64,000 bases of DNA from Hibiscus mutabilis (GCA_019671005.1 CM033719.1:21192750-21256749), one strand, 5' to 3'; counted from the stretch's first letter, positions 33,706-47,279 are shown. Made by a program: numbers and translations. The notes: generated by a model not told the origin, from the letters alone.

Positions 33706-36225
33706 CTATTTGATAATATTGGATTTGAAGGTCCATTTCTCTCTCTTTTTTTAAGCACTGCCACTTCTGAAAGACACATAAAAAGAATAATACATTGGTA
33801 TGTCAATCATGAAAAGGAATTTACACAATCATATTTGAACATGTAGGGAACTTTAATCATTCGAACGTGCCAGATATTTAAACCACTTAGATTTCTTAAA
33901 GTCCATGTGATGAACAAAATTATAAAGAATTTAGGCATAATGAAAAAAATTTAATAACTGGATAATTATTTTGATATCTATACTTTTAAAGCATTTTAAC
34001 TTTCAACATTTTATTTTAGGTCAAAATAATTCATCTTCGAATAAAAAAGTTTAGTCAACTAATATAAATGACTTATGATGACATGACAAATCCACATTGC
34101 AGTGCATGCTGACATCGCAGTATCATATAGATAAAGATGTTAGACTTGACAAAAAAAGCATATCAGTCAAAAATAATTTTATAAAATTAAACAAAATATA
34201 AAATTAATTTCATTAACTTTCAAATAATTTTAAAAATTTTAATTAAACTTTCATTTTAAAAATAAATCTCATTAAATTCTCAGAATTTTCAAAAATTGTG
34301 ATTATACTTTAAAAGTTCTAAAATTTTAATTAAGCCCTCAAACTATAGTACCAAAATCTTTCTTTAGATGAATATCATTATTTTTGCATCGAAGCAATTC
34401 TTTGAGTTCAAAACTACATAACTTTTTAATTACTTTTTAACAATATATATATATAATATAATATGCAACTAAGTGGGAACCGGATTCCCATTTGAGGAAT
34501 TGGAAATCATGCCCCCCACAACCAAAAGCAAAAAAAAGGAGAAGAAACATTGAAGGTATGAAAAAGGTAGCATTTAGCTGGAGACATGGGACCACTATAC
34601 ATTTAGCACAATACGAGTTTTCTTTAATGACAAACCTATTTCTGCTTGTATCTTCTTGGAGTTTTTCTAAAGAACTTAAGGTGCATTTCTCAGCTTAGTA
34701 AGATTTCAAATTTCCAATCCATTCACATGGGGCAAAATAATTGCGGACTATGGTCGTGTTCGACAACTAATTGATAGAAGATTACATTAGTTGTAATAAA
34801 TTGTATTAGTTAGTTTGACTAGCTGATTGTATTAAGTGGTTGTACAACGTTTGATAAAATTAAATGATAACTATTTGCTTATTTGAATAAGCAAAATGAC
34901 ATATAAAAATATTATTATATTCAATATTTGCTTGAATAGTTTATTGGTTATCAATATTTGACATCTATATATGTATTAGATTATATAAATAATTAGTTTT
35001 AATATAACATACTAAGCATATTTGAAGGATTTGTATATTAATTTTTTTATTTATGAAATTATCATTTAAATATAATTGTAATGCTTATTAATTTTAAATA
35101 ATATTTAAAGTATATGCAATATTCGCATTTATTTGAAGGGAAAACAATTTTTTAAATTATATATGAAAATATGTTTACCTCAAGAGGATATGCGAGAGAT
35201 TCAAATTTAGTTTACTTGGAGAACCTTTAATGACAAAAAAGTCTTTACAACTCTTATATCCAATCTTCTAAACGAAAAAAAAAACCCTTCTAGTAGTTTT
35301 TTTTTTAATTTTAGAGAATTCACAACAATTCAGTGTTACAATTTTCTATTTGTCAAATAATTAAATAACAGATTTTACTGATAATATCTAAAAGTTGTTC
35401 AATGCTCTAATTTTAACATGAACCTATATTCACCCATCATTGTCTATGCATATTTTTTATGGCATGAACCAAAAGATAAAAGTTTTGAGTTAAGCACGAT
35501 TCAGAATAAAATTGAGATTAGATCCTTTATGTATATACGGACACGTTCAGAAACAAAAACCCAAAACTAACCTGTTGATTTGATTGTGTATTGGAATTGA
35601 AATGTCTTTCTCTCAATGAATTTAGTTGTCTCGTTGAGCATGGACCATTGAGCTGTGTTTGAGGTTTCGACCTTTATATATTTAAAACCGACGGTAGCAA
35701 GTGGTTCACAATCACAACTTAGCTTTACCTGCATTCGTCAGCTTGATATGATAAAAACATCAGCAAAAAATATATATATATATTTGTTAGTAATTTACAA
35801 GCGGAAAAGAAAATAATGTGAGATCAAATAGAATAAACATGTTCAAGAGATTAGACTTAACGTGGTTTAATCTTTACAAAATACATCTTTATAATATAGT
35901 CACAAAAATAATTATATATCTGCAAAATAATTCTCTCATAATTCTAAAAGAATTTGCTTATATTCTCCATACAAATTTCTAACAAGTGGTATCATGAGTC
36001 ATTGTTCCAATTATAAAGTTTTGAAGGAATTTGTTGATGTGGATTTTGTTATAGGTATTGAAGTCATGCAAGAGGAGTTTAGTTGCAATAAGTTTTTTCA
36101 ATTATAATGGAAGTAATTCTGATCTAGCGATGCTTCAACGGATATTACATAAGAATTGAAGTTGTTGAAGATTTGACAACTATGCTTCAACAGATATTTG
36201 ACTTGCGTAAAAATTAAAATTGTTG
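33706..36225. other. AT-rich intergenic sequence
   Basis: No gene recognised in 2.5 kb. Weak inverted similarity around 34755-34860 (TTGTAATAAATTGTATTAG) suggests a decayed MITE. Short (AT)n at 34445 and 35770. Confidence 0.4.
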
Positions 36226-37520
36226 TGTGGTCACCCAATTTATCCAGCCCTAACATGCAAGAAAAAAACAACAAAGAAAAGCGGGTTACAAAATCAAATC
36301 AAGCAAAAAAAATAGTGATGAAATCAAACTGAATCAAATCAAATAAACCATGGAAAGAAATAAATGAGATTTTTTTATTTAATCTTTTTTCTTGTATTTT
36401 AGAAAATAGGAATAAGAGAAAGGCTATAAAGAGCTGTTCTAAGTCATTATAATACACACAACTTTTTTACTGAATAAAAGAGCAAGCAAAGCCCTTTTGA
36501 GATAGATTTTTTTTATATTTATGTCTTTATTTCAAGTAAAAAAAAAGGGGAAAACAATGAGCGTTCTTTGAGTTTTAGCGGGTTTTGAACTTTAAAAACA
36601 GGTTTGGAGTGTGTTTTTCATGTTTGTGAGGATTGAAAAGGGGTTTCGGGTGAAGAACAAGGGTAATGTTATGGCAAAATAGGGTGTTTGATCGAGTGAG
36701 GGGGCTTTTTTTGAGTAAAGGGTTATTTCGGCCGAGAGAGAATATAGAGGGGGAGAGAGTAGAGAGAGAGAAATCTGAAAAAATGAAAGAAGTGATCATT
36801 ATGAACCGAGTTGGGCCCTAAATACCTTGATCCAAAATCTGACCCTAACCCGACTGCCTACCCGCCCCTTTCATTATCGGATCTCACGTCGTGGCACCTT
36901 AATTTTCAATTTATTCATTTTAATCTTTTTATTCTAATTCAACCTCCAATTTAAATTCTTTGCAATTTAGTCTCTTTTATTTGATTTTATTTCAGTTTAT
37001 TAATTAATTAATTTGTTTGTTATTAATGATTTTTTATCTCCTTTTTTAACTTTTAGGTTAACTTAGAAATTTAGGTTAAAACTTTTAATATAGGTCCTTT
37101 TAATTTAGTGTCTGAGCTAATTTTAAATCTTTTAGATTAAATCACTCTGACTTTAGTCTTTTACTTAGAGCCTTTAATATGGATACCCAATAACTTAATT
37201 TTTTAGATTGATTTTAGATCCTTCAGATTAGATTCTTAATGTAGCTTAGTTTCTTAAAAAAAATAGATTGATTTTAGGTCCTTCAGATTAGATTCTTAAT
37301 GTAGCTTAGTTTCTTAAAGCATTATAAATTATTGTTAGTACTACCGAATTATTAAGTAGAGCTTGTTAATTAGAACTTCTGTATGGAACTTTAGGATTAA
37401 AGAATTTAAGCTTAGAAATTGATAGAAATAATTTTAGATTTACTTTGATTTTTGTCACAACATTATAAAGCCGAGGTATCTTCTCGTGTAAATGTGTTCT
37501 TTTATTCCACTAGCCGTTGT

Positions 37521-38858
37521 TAGACCTGGCAAATATGACCCGAAACCCGAGACCCGAACCGATTTATTCGATTCGAGACTCGATTTGAACCCGAACATAA
37601 TAGTTCAAATTTGATCCGAACCTAAACCGAATAGAACCGAACCAAACCCGACCCAATTTTTAATTGAACCGAAGATCAACCTGAATTGAAAGTAACTGAA
37701 ACTGAAAGGAACCATAATCGAAAATAACATACAACCCGAACCGAAAACCAACCCGAACCGAAAGCAATCTGAACCGAATACAACTCAAACTGAAAGCCAA
37801 CCCGAACCAAAAGCAAACCGAACCAAAAATTAACCCGAACTGAAAGTAACATGAACCAAAAATTAACCCGAACAAAAAAAAAACTCAAATTTAATTTTCC
37901 AAAATTTGATCTGAACCAAATATCAACTTGATTTTGACCCGATAATTGAGTCGAAGTGAACAGATAATTTTAGTAATATGATAGATAGTAAATATGTATG
38001 TTTTATTCTTCCTTATATATTTTCTCATTTAAAAGACCATATTTATATCAGATTCGATAGTATTTAATATTAAGGATTATAAAATAAAGTTACTCACTAG
38101 TTACTACCCAAAAAGTGTATTAATGTAACCAAGTAAAAAATAGGGTAAACGACATCAGTAGTCACCGAACTATGGTTTCTTTCCTATTTTGGTCACCGAA
38201 CTATTTTTTGGCAAAAACATCACTAACGTTATGTTTCCTTCCTATTTTGGTCACCGAACTATTTTTTTGGCAAAAACATCACTAACGTTATGTTTCCTTC
38301 CTATTTTGTTCACCGACTGTTAAAAAAATTATTTGTTTAATTTTCTATGTCAATTCTTCTCTCTCCTCGTAAGCAATATATGTTATTTTATAATATTTTT
38401 ATTCAAACTAACAGAATAGTGACACGTGTCACTGCCTATTAGTGGAATAAAAAGAATGAAAAATCAAGCCCCTTATGCAGCCAGAGAGATTTGACTAATA
38501 GGCAGTTACATGTGTCACCATCCTATTAGGCAGTTACACATGTCATCATCTCTCTGGCTGCATAAGGGGCTTGATTTTTCATTCCTTTTATTCCTCTAAT
38601 AGGCAGTTACACGTGTCACCATCCTGTTAGTTTAAATAAAAATATTATAAAATAACATATATTGCTTACGAGGAGAGAGAAAAAATGACATGGAAAATTA
38701 AAAAATAAAATAACAGTCGGTGACCAAAATAGTAAGGAAACATAACGTTAGTGATGTTTTTGTCAAAAATATAGTTCGGTGACCAAAATAGGAAAGAAAC
38801 CATAGTTCGGTGACTACTGGTGTAGTTTACCCTAAAAAATAAAGTACACCATATGTAT

Positions 38859-38900
<42 letters not shown>

Positions 38901-39747
38901 GTTCACGCTAACTTATATATATATATGTTTATTTGATTTGGTTTATGATATTAATTAAGCAACCAAGTAAAAAATTTAAATACCTAATTAAATATTTAAC
39001 AATTAAAATATACTTAAATTAATTTTATTGATAAGTAAATAAATAAATATGATAAAATTAATTTTTTATTAAATAATTTTTACATGGTCTAATTCTAATT
39101 CTGTTAAATTAATTTGGTTTTACAATTAATATAAAATTTTATTTAAAAAATAGAAAATAGCTAGTTAAAACTCGATAATGGTCACATTACAAAATTCAAG
39201 TTATTAATTCTAACACGTCTTAGAGGTTCAATTGGATCGAATTAACATCTCTTAATGTTGGTTGATTCGAAACATTGAATAATTTAGAGTTAAAATTGAG
39301 CCTACATGATAAGATCGACAAAAAAACATTTTTTTACAAAAATATATCAATAATTATATATACACTTTGGACAAATACCCAAATCAACTTGAATTGCCCC
39401 GAATATCTAAAGATTGACCCGATCCGAAAATTCAACCGATCTGATATTGATCTGACCCAAAAAATCAACTAATCCGATATTGATCCGACCCAAAAAATCA
39501 ACCGATCCGATATTAACCTGACCTGAAATTCGATTGATCCGATATTGACACGAATCAAAAAGTCAACCGATCCAATTTTGACCTGAACTGAAAAGTCAAC
39601 CATTCGATATTGACCCAACCTGATACCTGACCCGACCTGAAATACCATAGACCCGAGCTAAATCCGATTCAGACCCGATCCAACCTGAACTGAAAGTAAC
39701 CCAAACAAAAAGTCAACTCGAACCGAACGACCCGATTGCCACCTCTA
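37521..39747. mobile_element. hAT-like non-autonomous element made largely of CCGAAC-type repeats
   Basis: Ends TAGACCTGGCAA and TTGCCACCTCTA are imperfect inverted repeats, and a perfect 8-bp duplication GCCGTTGT flanks it (37513-37520 and 39748-39755), as for hAT elements. Both ends are packed with degenerate 12-22 bp repeats: ACCCGAACCGAAAGCA-like at 37540-37960, and ATTGACCCGACCCAAAAAATC-like at 39400-39730. No transposase. Short open frames on the minus strand are repeat artefacts. A MULE-type MITE is nested at 38143-38832. Confidence 0.85.
38143..38832. mobile_element. MULE-type foldback MITE nested in the hAT-like element
   Basis: Starts GGGTAAACGACATCAGTAGT and ends with the inverse, ACTACTGGTGTAGTTTACCC. 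A perfect 9-bp duplication TAAAAAATA lies at 38134-38142 and 38833-38841. The arms contain a 66-bp direct duplication of the CTATTTTGGTCACCGAACTA motif on the left only. Non-coding. Confidence 0.93.
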
Positions 39748-40215
39748 GCCGTTGTGGAATATTTAAGCTAATTTTACAGGAGACCATATTTCACAATTTG
39801 AACATATTTATGAAAATGATGTTTTTTTTCTCGAGTGGGGTTAATTCTTAACTTTCCCTTAGCAATTGGGGAAATACTCAAAAACTCTCATTAGAGACTA
39901 CACTCTCAAATTTTATTTCATTAATATTCGAATTCTTAATGTGTTCGGGCTTGATCGAGGTTTTCTCAGCCGTGAGCAAATTCAAATTCATCCTTGAAAC
40001 TTTAAGAATTTTTATATTAATCTTGTGCATGCATACATTCGAATCATGAGATAAAATGTTAGTGATCAAGTAAGCGTCATTTTACGGGCGTTGTGGTGGT
40101 GCTAATACTTCCACACACGTAAATGTGCCCCCAAACCCAAGTTTTAGTTTTCTCTGGTTTTCTTTAGGTTTCTGATATACCTAATTAAAAGATCCCATTT
40201 TTTGTTATTACAGCT

Positions 40216-40231
40216 TGGCGACTCCGATGTG
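40216..40231 (+). other. Primer-site-like sequence of the plus-strand LTR element
   Basis: TGGCGACTCCGATGTG three bases after the LTR end. The first ten bases equal the primer site of the two minus-strand elements. Confidence 0.6.
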
Positions 40232-41635
40232 AATTTTTTTTAGAGGGCACAGGTTTTACTTGATCGTGAATTATTTTGTTTTTGAGTTTGTTCGCGTTTT
40301 TTATTTATGCTTATATTTTGCACATTGCATTATAACATAAACCCTCTATATGGCCTTCATCCAAATTAAATGGGACATAGTTGCTATGCCTTCGTGAGTA
40401 ACCCTCCGCATGCTCTAGTAAACTACTTCCTGAGTCCAAATTATCTATGATTTCATGAGTAACCCTTCACATGGGCATAGGGAAATGCACCCCCTCAAAT
40501 CTTTTTCTATTCACAAGCATATAATGGGCCAATACCGAATTTCTTATCTATATTAGTAGGGTTTAAGGACGGTTCGAGTACCCTTTTAGAACCAAATCTT
40601 CATGTAGCCAATCATAGAAGTCAACCCCATTAGAGCCATGCAGAAAGCCATAGAAAATTATAATGCACGTGGTTAGGTTTATTTCAATTTGTTATTATTT
40701 CTAGATACCAACTCGTTTCTTCTTTTTTGTTTGTTTTTCATTTTTATGCATTGCATTGAGTGCATTAATATCCTATGCATTTCATTTGCATACATATTTA
40801 TATCCCAGTTCAATATCGCATTGTATTCATATACGGTGTTGATTCACGAACCTATTTTTCTGGTTTTGCATGCCAAAATTCATTGTTTTAATAAAATGAC
40901 AAAAACAAGTTTTATTAGAATAATCGAGTTTTCAGGTGACCTGATCTCACCTAAATTAAAAAGATTGGTGGTGACTCTATTAAAATTAATTTTTTTAATA
41001 AACGCGTCAAGCTCGAGGGCCCATTATTATATTCATGATTTAACAAAAAATCTATTTTCTTGAATATGCATCGCGCATTAGAATGAGAACAAATAGACTA
41101 AGAGTTGTAGTGAAACAAAAGAATTCTCTGGATTACTTTCTAAAGAAGTTGAAAACACATAGACCTAAAGCAAATGTGCCAATTGATTACATGAGAAAAA
41201 GTCTGTCATCTTGATACGGACATCAGAAAATGGGCCTAAAGAGGGCAAGGCATCTAGGCATATGAAAAAACTCGTAAACTGAGAGTAGAAAGCGCCTGAA
41301 GGTTGACGCAAGCCTAGAGATCTAATTTCAGAAGAAGATGGCCAAACCTGAGAAAAGGTTGGGGCATCAATTGCTTAATTAGTCTGCAAGGTAAAACTTG
41401 AAGCATGAAGAAGAATAAGACTGAGCAATAGATATGACTAGTGGAAGTCGGGGGCATCCCTTTGAAAGCCAGAATTATGGATGTCATGTGCATTAATGAA
41501 AACATCATACATTCAGGATAAATGCATACATTAATCATAAAGATATGTGCATTCATAGTAAGTGCATTTACTTTACTCATGCTTGAAAACATGTTTAATA
41601 AAGTTGAAAATACCTCAATGAATGAAGTAGATAAA
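40232..41635 (+). other. Interior of the plus-strand LTR element
   Basis: Contains two copies of a CGTGAGTAACCCTCCGCATG-like motif (40394 and 40456) typical of a leader. No coding domain recognised. Confidence 0.4.
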
Positions 41636-42055
41636 AAATGGCGAACCCTGAAGATGGAGAAAGCCAAATTAAAAAAGTTAAAACCTCAGGAATAGAGGAT
41701 AACAACAACAGCAAAACAAAAAAGAAGTGGCGAACCCTTAAGATTGAGGAAGCCAAATTAACAAAAGACTTGAAACCTCAAGATGGAGGATAACAACACC
41801 CCAAAAAAGAAAATATTAAAACCTCAAAATAGAGGGTAACAAGATGGTGAACCCTTAAGATAGAGAAAGCCGAACCGATGAAGGAATTAAAACTTCAAGA
41901 TGAAAGATAACAAAGCCTCACGAGCAAAAGAAATGAAACCTCAAGATAAAGGATAACAACGCCCGAAAAAATCAAATGTTAAAAACTCAAGATGGAAGAT
42001 AATAACACTCAATCACAAAGCAGTTGAAACCTCAAGATTGATGATAACAACAACA
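41636..42055. repeat. Irregular tandem repeats
   Basis: About seven copies of GAAACCTCAAGATGGAGGAT plus AACAAC, interspersed with TGGCGAACCCTTAAGAT and GAGGAAGCCAAATTAA. Spacing varies from about 45 to 85 bp. They lie immediately upstream of the 3' terminal repeat. Confidence 0.8.
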
Positions 42056-42525
42056 AATGAATTGAAGCATTTCATTTTCAAAGTTTCAATGCCTCAAGAT
42101 GGAAGAGCTATTTATCTTTGATTAAACCCTAAATTAATTTCTAATATTTGACTTTTGCAGGTTGTGGAGCCTTAAAGATTGATGAGTCACATCTTCTAGT
42201 GAAAATACTTTAACTTCAAGGGTAAAGGGAGCAAGTATACTTTTTTGCTTGGGCTTGATCGAGGTTTTATCAGCCCTGAGTGAATTTGAGGTCATCCTTG
42301 AAAATTTAAGAAATTTTATATTAATCTTGTACATGCATACCTTCGAATCATGAGATAAAATATTAGTGATCAAGTAAGCGCCACTTTACAGTCGTTGTGG
42401 GGTGCTAATCCTTCCACACATGTAACCGTGTCCCTGAACCCACATTTTAGTTTTCTCTAGTTTTCATTAGGTTTTCGATCTACCTAATTAAAATATCGGT
42501 GGCAACTCCCATTTTTTGTTATTAC

Positions 42526-43058
42526 GTGTTGAAAATTGAAAACCAATGCTCGGATGGAATTTGTATCAATGGGTAGATTATTAAATATTGACTCAAATTC
42601 TAATTATTAACTAAGTTGGATTATATTGTAATTCTAGTGGTTGAAGAATAATTGATAATTAGGTTTATTTAATACCAAAATATTTACATTAGGTAAGAAG
42701 TCTTGTAGTATTAGGTTTCTTTCTGACCAAGTATTTGACTATATAAATATAGAGCATGTCTTAACCTTTAAAATTATGAGGGAATTATTTTTGAGAGAAA
42801 TAATCTCTTTATGATGTTTGCAATTATGTGACTCTATTGCAGAGATGGTTTTGTAGGGACGTTGAAAGGGTGTTTTGGATACATAAAATATCATGTGTTT
42901 GTACTGTTTATGATCTCTATGTTTATAGTGAATTATTTGTTTATCTCATCTGTAGAGCTATGTAAGGTGAAACCATGTTAAATCTCATCTCTTGTGCATA
43001 TCTTATTTTATGTTGATATCGTATTTTTATTTTTTTGCATATAGTACAATAATAACTA
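42526..43058. other. Intergenic sequence
   Basis: AT-rich; nothing recognised. Confidence 0.35.
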
Positions 43059-43502
43059 GAGAAACTACATATTTGGTAACCGTCTTATTTTTTGGCAGAA
43101 TGATACCTGATGTTACATTTTATTTTTATTTTGGTACCCCGCCATTAAAAAATTAACAATATGCTAAATAGGAGAGAGTAAATCACACATGGCATGCTGA
43201 CCAAGAGAAAGAAAATCACACATGGCAGGATACGACATCATTTTCTCTCTCCTAATTAGCATCATATGTGTGATTTTTTATGATTTTAGTAGATGTGTCA
43301 TGTTGACTATAAGAGAAAAATGATGTGGCAGCTTACCACGTGTGATTTTCTCTCTTCTAGTCAGCATGCCGTTAATTTTTTAGTGGTGGGGTACCAAAAT
43401 TGAAACAAAATGTAACGTTAGGTACTATTTTACCTAAAAAATAGGTAGGGTACCAAAATAGAAACACAGGTAAATGTGGGGTACCAAATATGTAGTTTTC
43501 TC
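43059..43502. mobile_element. Foldback MITE, MULE-type
   Basis: GAGAAACTACATATTTGGTA at the left and TACCAAATATGTAGTTTTCTC at the right are inverted. Flanking TAATAACTA (43050-43058) and TAAAAACTA (43503-43511) match in eight of nine bases. The middle carries two inverted GTGTGATTTTCTCTC motifs. Non-coding. Confidence 0.85.
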
Positions 43503-43511
43503 TAAAAACTA

Positions 43512-45645
43512 AGTTAGGCTTACAATTTCTCGAGAAGTACAAGGGTTCGATGAAAATTTTGACAATATCTTTAGCAAATGTAAGTGGTTGGCCCTTATCT
43601 TTCCCAACAATTGAGTGCAGAATAATCCCCAAATTGATTAAGAGAAGTATGAGAAACCAAAAATGTAGCTAAAAAATAGAATGAAAAAAATAAGCATGCA
43701 TGGATAATAGAAGAGGCAAAAAGACATATCTAAAGAGAATTCTTCTAGAAACCCCGAGTGTAATCTAATATTTTATATAAGTCTACTTCGTAACCAAGTT
43801 ATAGTGGGGTGGACTTTTCCTAAACCTAACCCATGCTTGATCAAAAACCAATAAATTTTAAAAGTAATCTTGCTCTAATCCTATTCAAATAAAAACATGG
43901 CCTAATTGGAAAAAACCTTTTGATTTCGAGTGTTTTACCCAATTGGAAAAACCTTTTGATTTCGAGTGTTTTACCCATCCCATGCTTAAGGTTAAGGTGG
44001 TCTAGATGTTGCTATTGATCGTAGGAAAGATGTTGCTACTGACTATGGAAAAGTGATAACTAAATATTATATATATATATATTTAAGGCCTTGATTTGCA
44101 CATTTTCATTGTTCTCAAGTAATTTTTAGTTTTGAGTATGTTGATGCCTAAATGACAAACACCAGATAAGGGGTGGAGAGAAAGACCGAGGTAGTTTGAG
44201 ATGGTTTATCCCTTATAGATTTAGGGCAGAGAGTTGTGGTTCATACGGTGGCAAGAGTTAGAGAGAGGATGAGAGAAGAGAGGGGGTGTCATTCCCCTGA
44301 TCGTGCTCTGTGCCCAGACTCCTTCTCTCTTCTGTTTCATGAGTATTTATAACCTCTAGTACTTTGATGATAGGGTGGTACCAGAGCTAGTGAGAACCTA
44401 TGGATGGGTCGACAGAGATAGGCCCAACATCCAAGTACCAGATCTTGCAGTCCGGTCACGTGGGTGGGGTGTTGTAGCATTTGACAGTGTATGTTCCCAA
44501 GATCGTGTGAACCTCTAGTTTCATTATCTCTAGTATTGCATGACTCCGGTAGGGAATCATTCGGGATCCAACTCTGAAGTACTAAGTGCAGAGGGGCTAG
44601 GGATTATTTCTGGGTGAGGAGATACCGAGTATAATACTTATCCCCTCAGTCAAAAGAGTACCATAAAGTTGTAAGAGATGAAACGTTTGAATAAAGTTGT
44701 AAGAGATGAAACGTTTGAAGGAAGTTACTCTTGTGACCATTAGAATGCCAAGATGTGACTGTATTAACTCAGAAAAACATGATAATCCAGCTTATGGTTG
44801 TGAGAGGACACATGTGTTACCCTATTACTTATCTTGGTTCGCAATGCGAATAAAGAGTCATTCTGGGGAGGCGTATTCTCCAGCTACAAAAGTCCTCTAG
44901 ACTACACTTTTCAAGTTTGATTCAATTTAAACTCTCAAATTCTTCTCTAGGATAGTAGCTGGGGGTTTATTCGAATCTTCACCTCTTTTCTACATGTAAC
45001 TAAGGAGTGGGTAGTTACTTGGAAGTTACACTGAAATGGGTGAATCTTATTGGATAGACCATGGATGACGTGGTCAGTCGGGTCCGTCTAATAATTTCTC
45101 GAGTTTAGGAGTTAAAGTCTCCCACTATTGTGAATCATTCATCATTGTTTGTTGCTCACTGCCGGTTATTATCGATCATCGTTGGATCCAATATTTTTAG
45201 TTTCACATCTTTATAGTCTTTTGAATGTAAATTTGATGTCTGTTTCATTAGAAAATATCTCGAATTTAGCTCATCTAATCTAAATTTCTTCTATTCCCTT
45301 TAATTCAATAATAATAAATTTATCATTAATATTCTTTTAAAAGTAAGAACACCAAAAATCTATATATATATATATAGTAATCAAATCCATAATTTTATTT
45401 ATAGTGCTTATAATTATAATATTAGTTTTTAGTCATTAAATATTTATTTTTTTAATATTACAAAAAATATGTATATATACTTTTAAAATTATATTATGCA
45501 TTAATTTTTCTGCAATATTCGACTCTAATACTTGTTTCTAATCGTTCAAAGTCCCATTTTGGACAATAATACTTATTTGAATCATCCATCAACTTTTTTG
45601 AATCCGTCTTACGCCTAAAATAAATAATTATTTTTAAAAATTTTA
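43512..45645. other. Unassigned sequence with small direct duplications
   Basis: Two tandem duplications stand out: AATTGGAAAAACCTTTTGAT (with the following bases, about 36 bp) at about 43905 and 43942, and AAGTTGTAAGAGATGAAACG (27 bp) at about 44666 and 44693. 44160-45190 is less AT-rich and may be part of an old retroelement, but no domain is visible. Confidence 0.45.
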
Positions 45646-45650
45646 ATAAT

Positions 45651-46011
45651 TGTTACAGTTGTGAACCAAATTCTTTTGGATTTGTTTTAAAGTTAGAATC
45701 CTACTTTTAGTATATCTTGTTTACTTTACATTAATTAAAGGTAGGAAACTCAGTTTGAGTAGAATTTGTTTCTATGCAAGTTTCCTCTATAAACAAGAAA
45801 TCTATCCTTATAAATAGATATTAGGGATTAGGGGTTTAGATAGAACATCATAAATCGATTGTAATCTCTTTCTCCATCATAGTGAAAGTTATCATCCTCT
45901 GCCCGTAGTTTTTCCCTTTTAAGTTTTTCACGTAAATTCTTGGTGTTATTTTTCTTTTCTGCGTTTACGTTTATTTACTTGTCTCGTCATTATCATCACG
46001 ATAGTATAACA
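45651..46011 (+). repeat. 5' LTR of the second copia element
   Basis: Direct repeat of 53718-54078 with about 5-7% mismatch by eye. It has a TATAAATAGATA box at 45809 suited to a promoter. Confidence 0.93.
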
Positions 46012-46084
46012 AATTGGTATTAGAGCTTTTCATGTTACTCAGTATAATGACGACGGTGAAGTATGAAATTTCGTTGCTGGATTG

Positions 46085-47276
46085 TGTAGCGATGTTTTTT
46101 TCGCTAAAAAAATGGTGTTTTTTTGGAAAATATTCTTCCGCGTGGAGTTTTAGAAAACCCGTGTTTTGTTTTGAAAATGCAGTCGCCACCGGCCACTCAA
46201 GGTGGACCGGACACCGTGAAAAACCAGAGATTTAAAATTGATGGGTTCGGGAGTCGGTTACGGATGGGGAAGGATTAGCACCCCCACACCGCCCAAAATT
46301 GGTACTTTAATAATTACCGCTTTATTAATATTAAACTTTCCGGATTAAAGTGACGATTAGATTAAAATTCGGTTATAAATGCGAGTAGATTTTAAAGGCC
46401 CCGTTATTTGAGAGTAAACGTCCAACCACTATCACTACGCCTGATACTGGCCCCGTTTACGCTCGAATAAAAGGGCACCGCATTGACAATTTATATCCGA
46501 AATGCAATCTTAAAATAAGGCAAATATAAATAAATATATTACGATGAATACTAACATAATAAAAGACTAACATAACATAAATAAAATACTAATCTAAAAC
46601 ATACATACATAACCATTAATTTAACACATAAATAAAAACAAATCTAACATAAATAAAATACTAATCTAAAACATACCTACATAAATATTAATCTAACTCA
46701 TAAATAAAAACAAATCTAACATAAATAAAATAATAATATAAAACATAAATTTAAAACATACTAATATAAAACATAGATAAACATACAAATTAAAAACACA
46801 AATTTAAATTAATTACTACTTCATTAAATCATAAAAATTACAACATAAATAAAAAGGAAAGAAAATATACCTAACTAGGAGTACGAATGACGAACCCCGA
46901 CGAAACCCCACCGAGATCTACCACGACCTTTCCAAAAAAATTAACTAGACCGGACCCAAAATAAGACTCTGATCGAACCGGTTAGGACCGAGGGGACTAC
47001 CCCTTGGCCCTGGGGTAGCCGAGAGCACTGCTCTCTTATTTGGCCACCCCACCGATCCAATTGCTTCTTCAATTGCAATCCCCTTGCCTATTTATAGGCA
47101 AAATCACAAGGGGTGGGGGGACACATGGAGAAACATGCTCCACACATTTTTCCCTTTTTTTAAATATTATTATTATTATTATTATTATTATTTATTATTA
47201 ATAATTTTATATTAATAATATTACTATTACAACAATACTACAAATACTAAAACCCGGACAAAAATGAGTGATTACA
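46085..47276 (-). repeat. LTR (3' LTR) of the young gypsy-type element
   Basis: Direct repeat of 50882-52057. Contains an (ATT)n microsatellite at about 47166-47205 that is longer than in the other LTR. Confidence 0.93.
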
Positions 47277-47279
47277 GTT

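Larger units (their letters stand above)
36226..42525 (+). mobile_element. Decayed plus-strand LTR element, non-autonomous, interrupted by a hAT-like element
   Basis: A 270-bp segment (39947-40212) is directly repeated at 42251-42525; both end TTTTTGTTATTAC. The primer-like TGGCGACTCC follows the left copy at 40216. The left LTR probably begins at TGTGGTCACCC (36226), which would give about 1.75 kb once the nested insertion is removed, but the right LTR lacks the matching 5' part. The 2-kb interior has no pol. A tandem repeat region (41636-42055) lies just before the right copy. Family Ogre/TAT-like by primer site and layout. Confidence 0.55.

Noticed and set aside
36575..36799. 74-codon minus-strand frame
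   Set aside because: No domain; lies in a probable LTR with no homologous frame elsewhere in the window.
37660..37888. Minus-strand frames rich in FGLIFGS / VRVNFWF repeats
   Set aside because: Artefacts of the CCGAAC-type repeats; no transmembrane-protein family fits and no start context.
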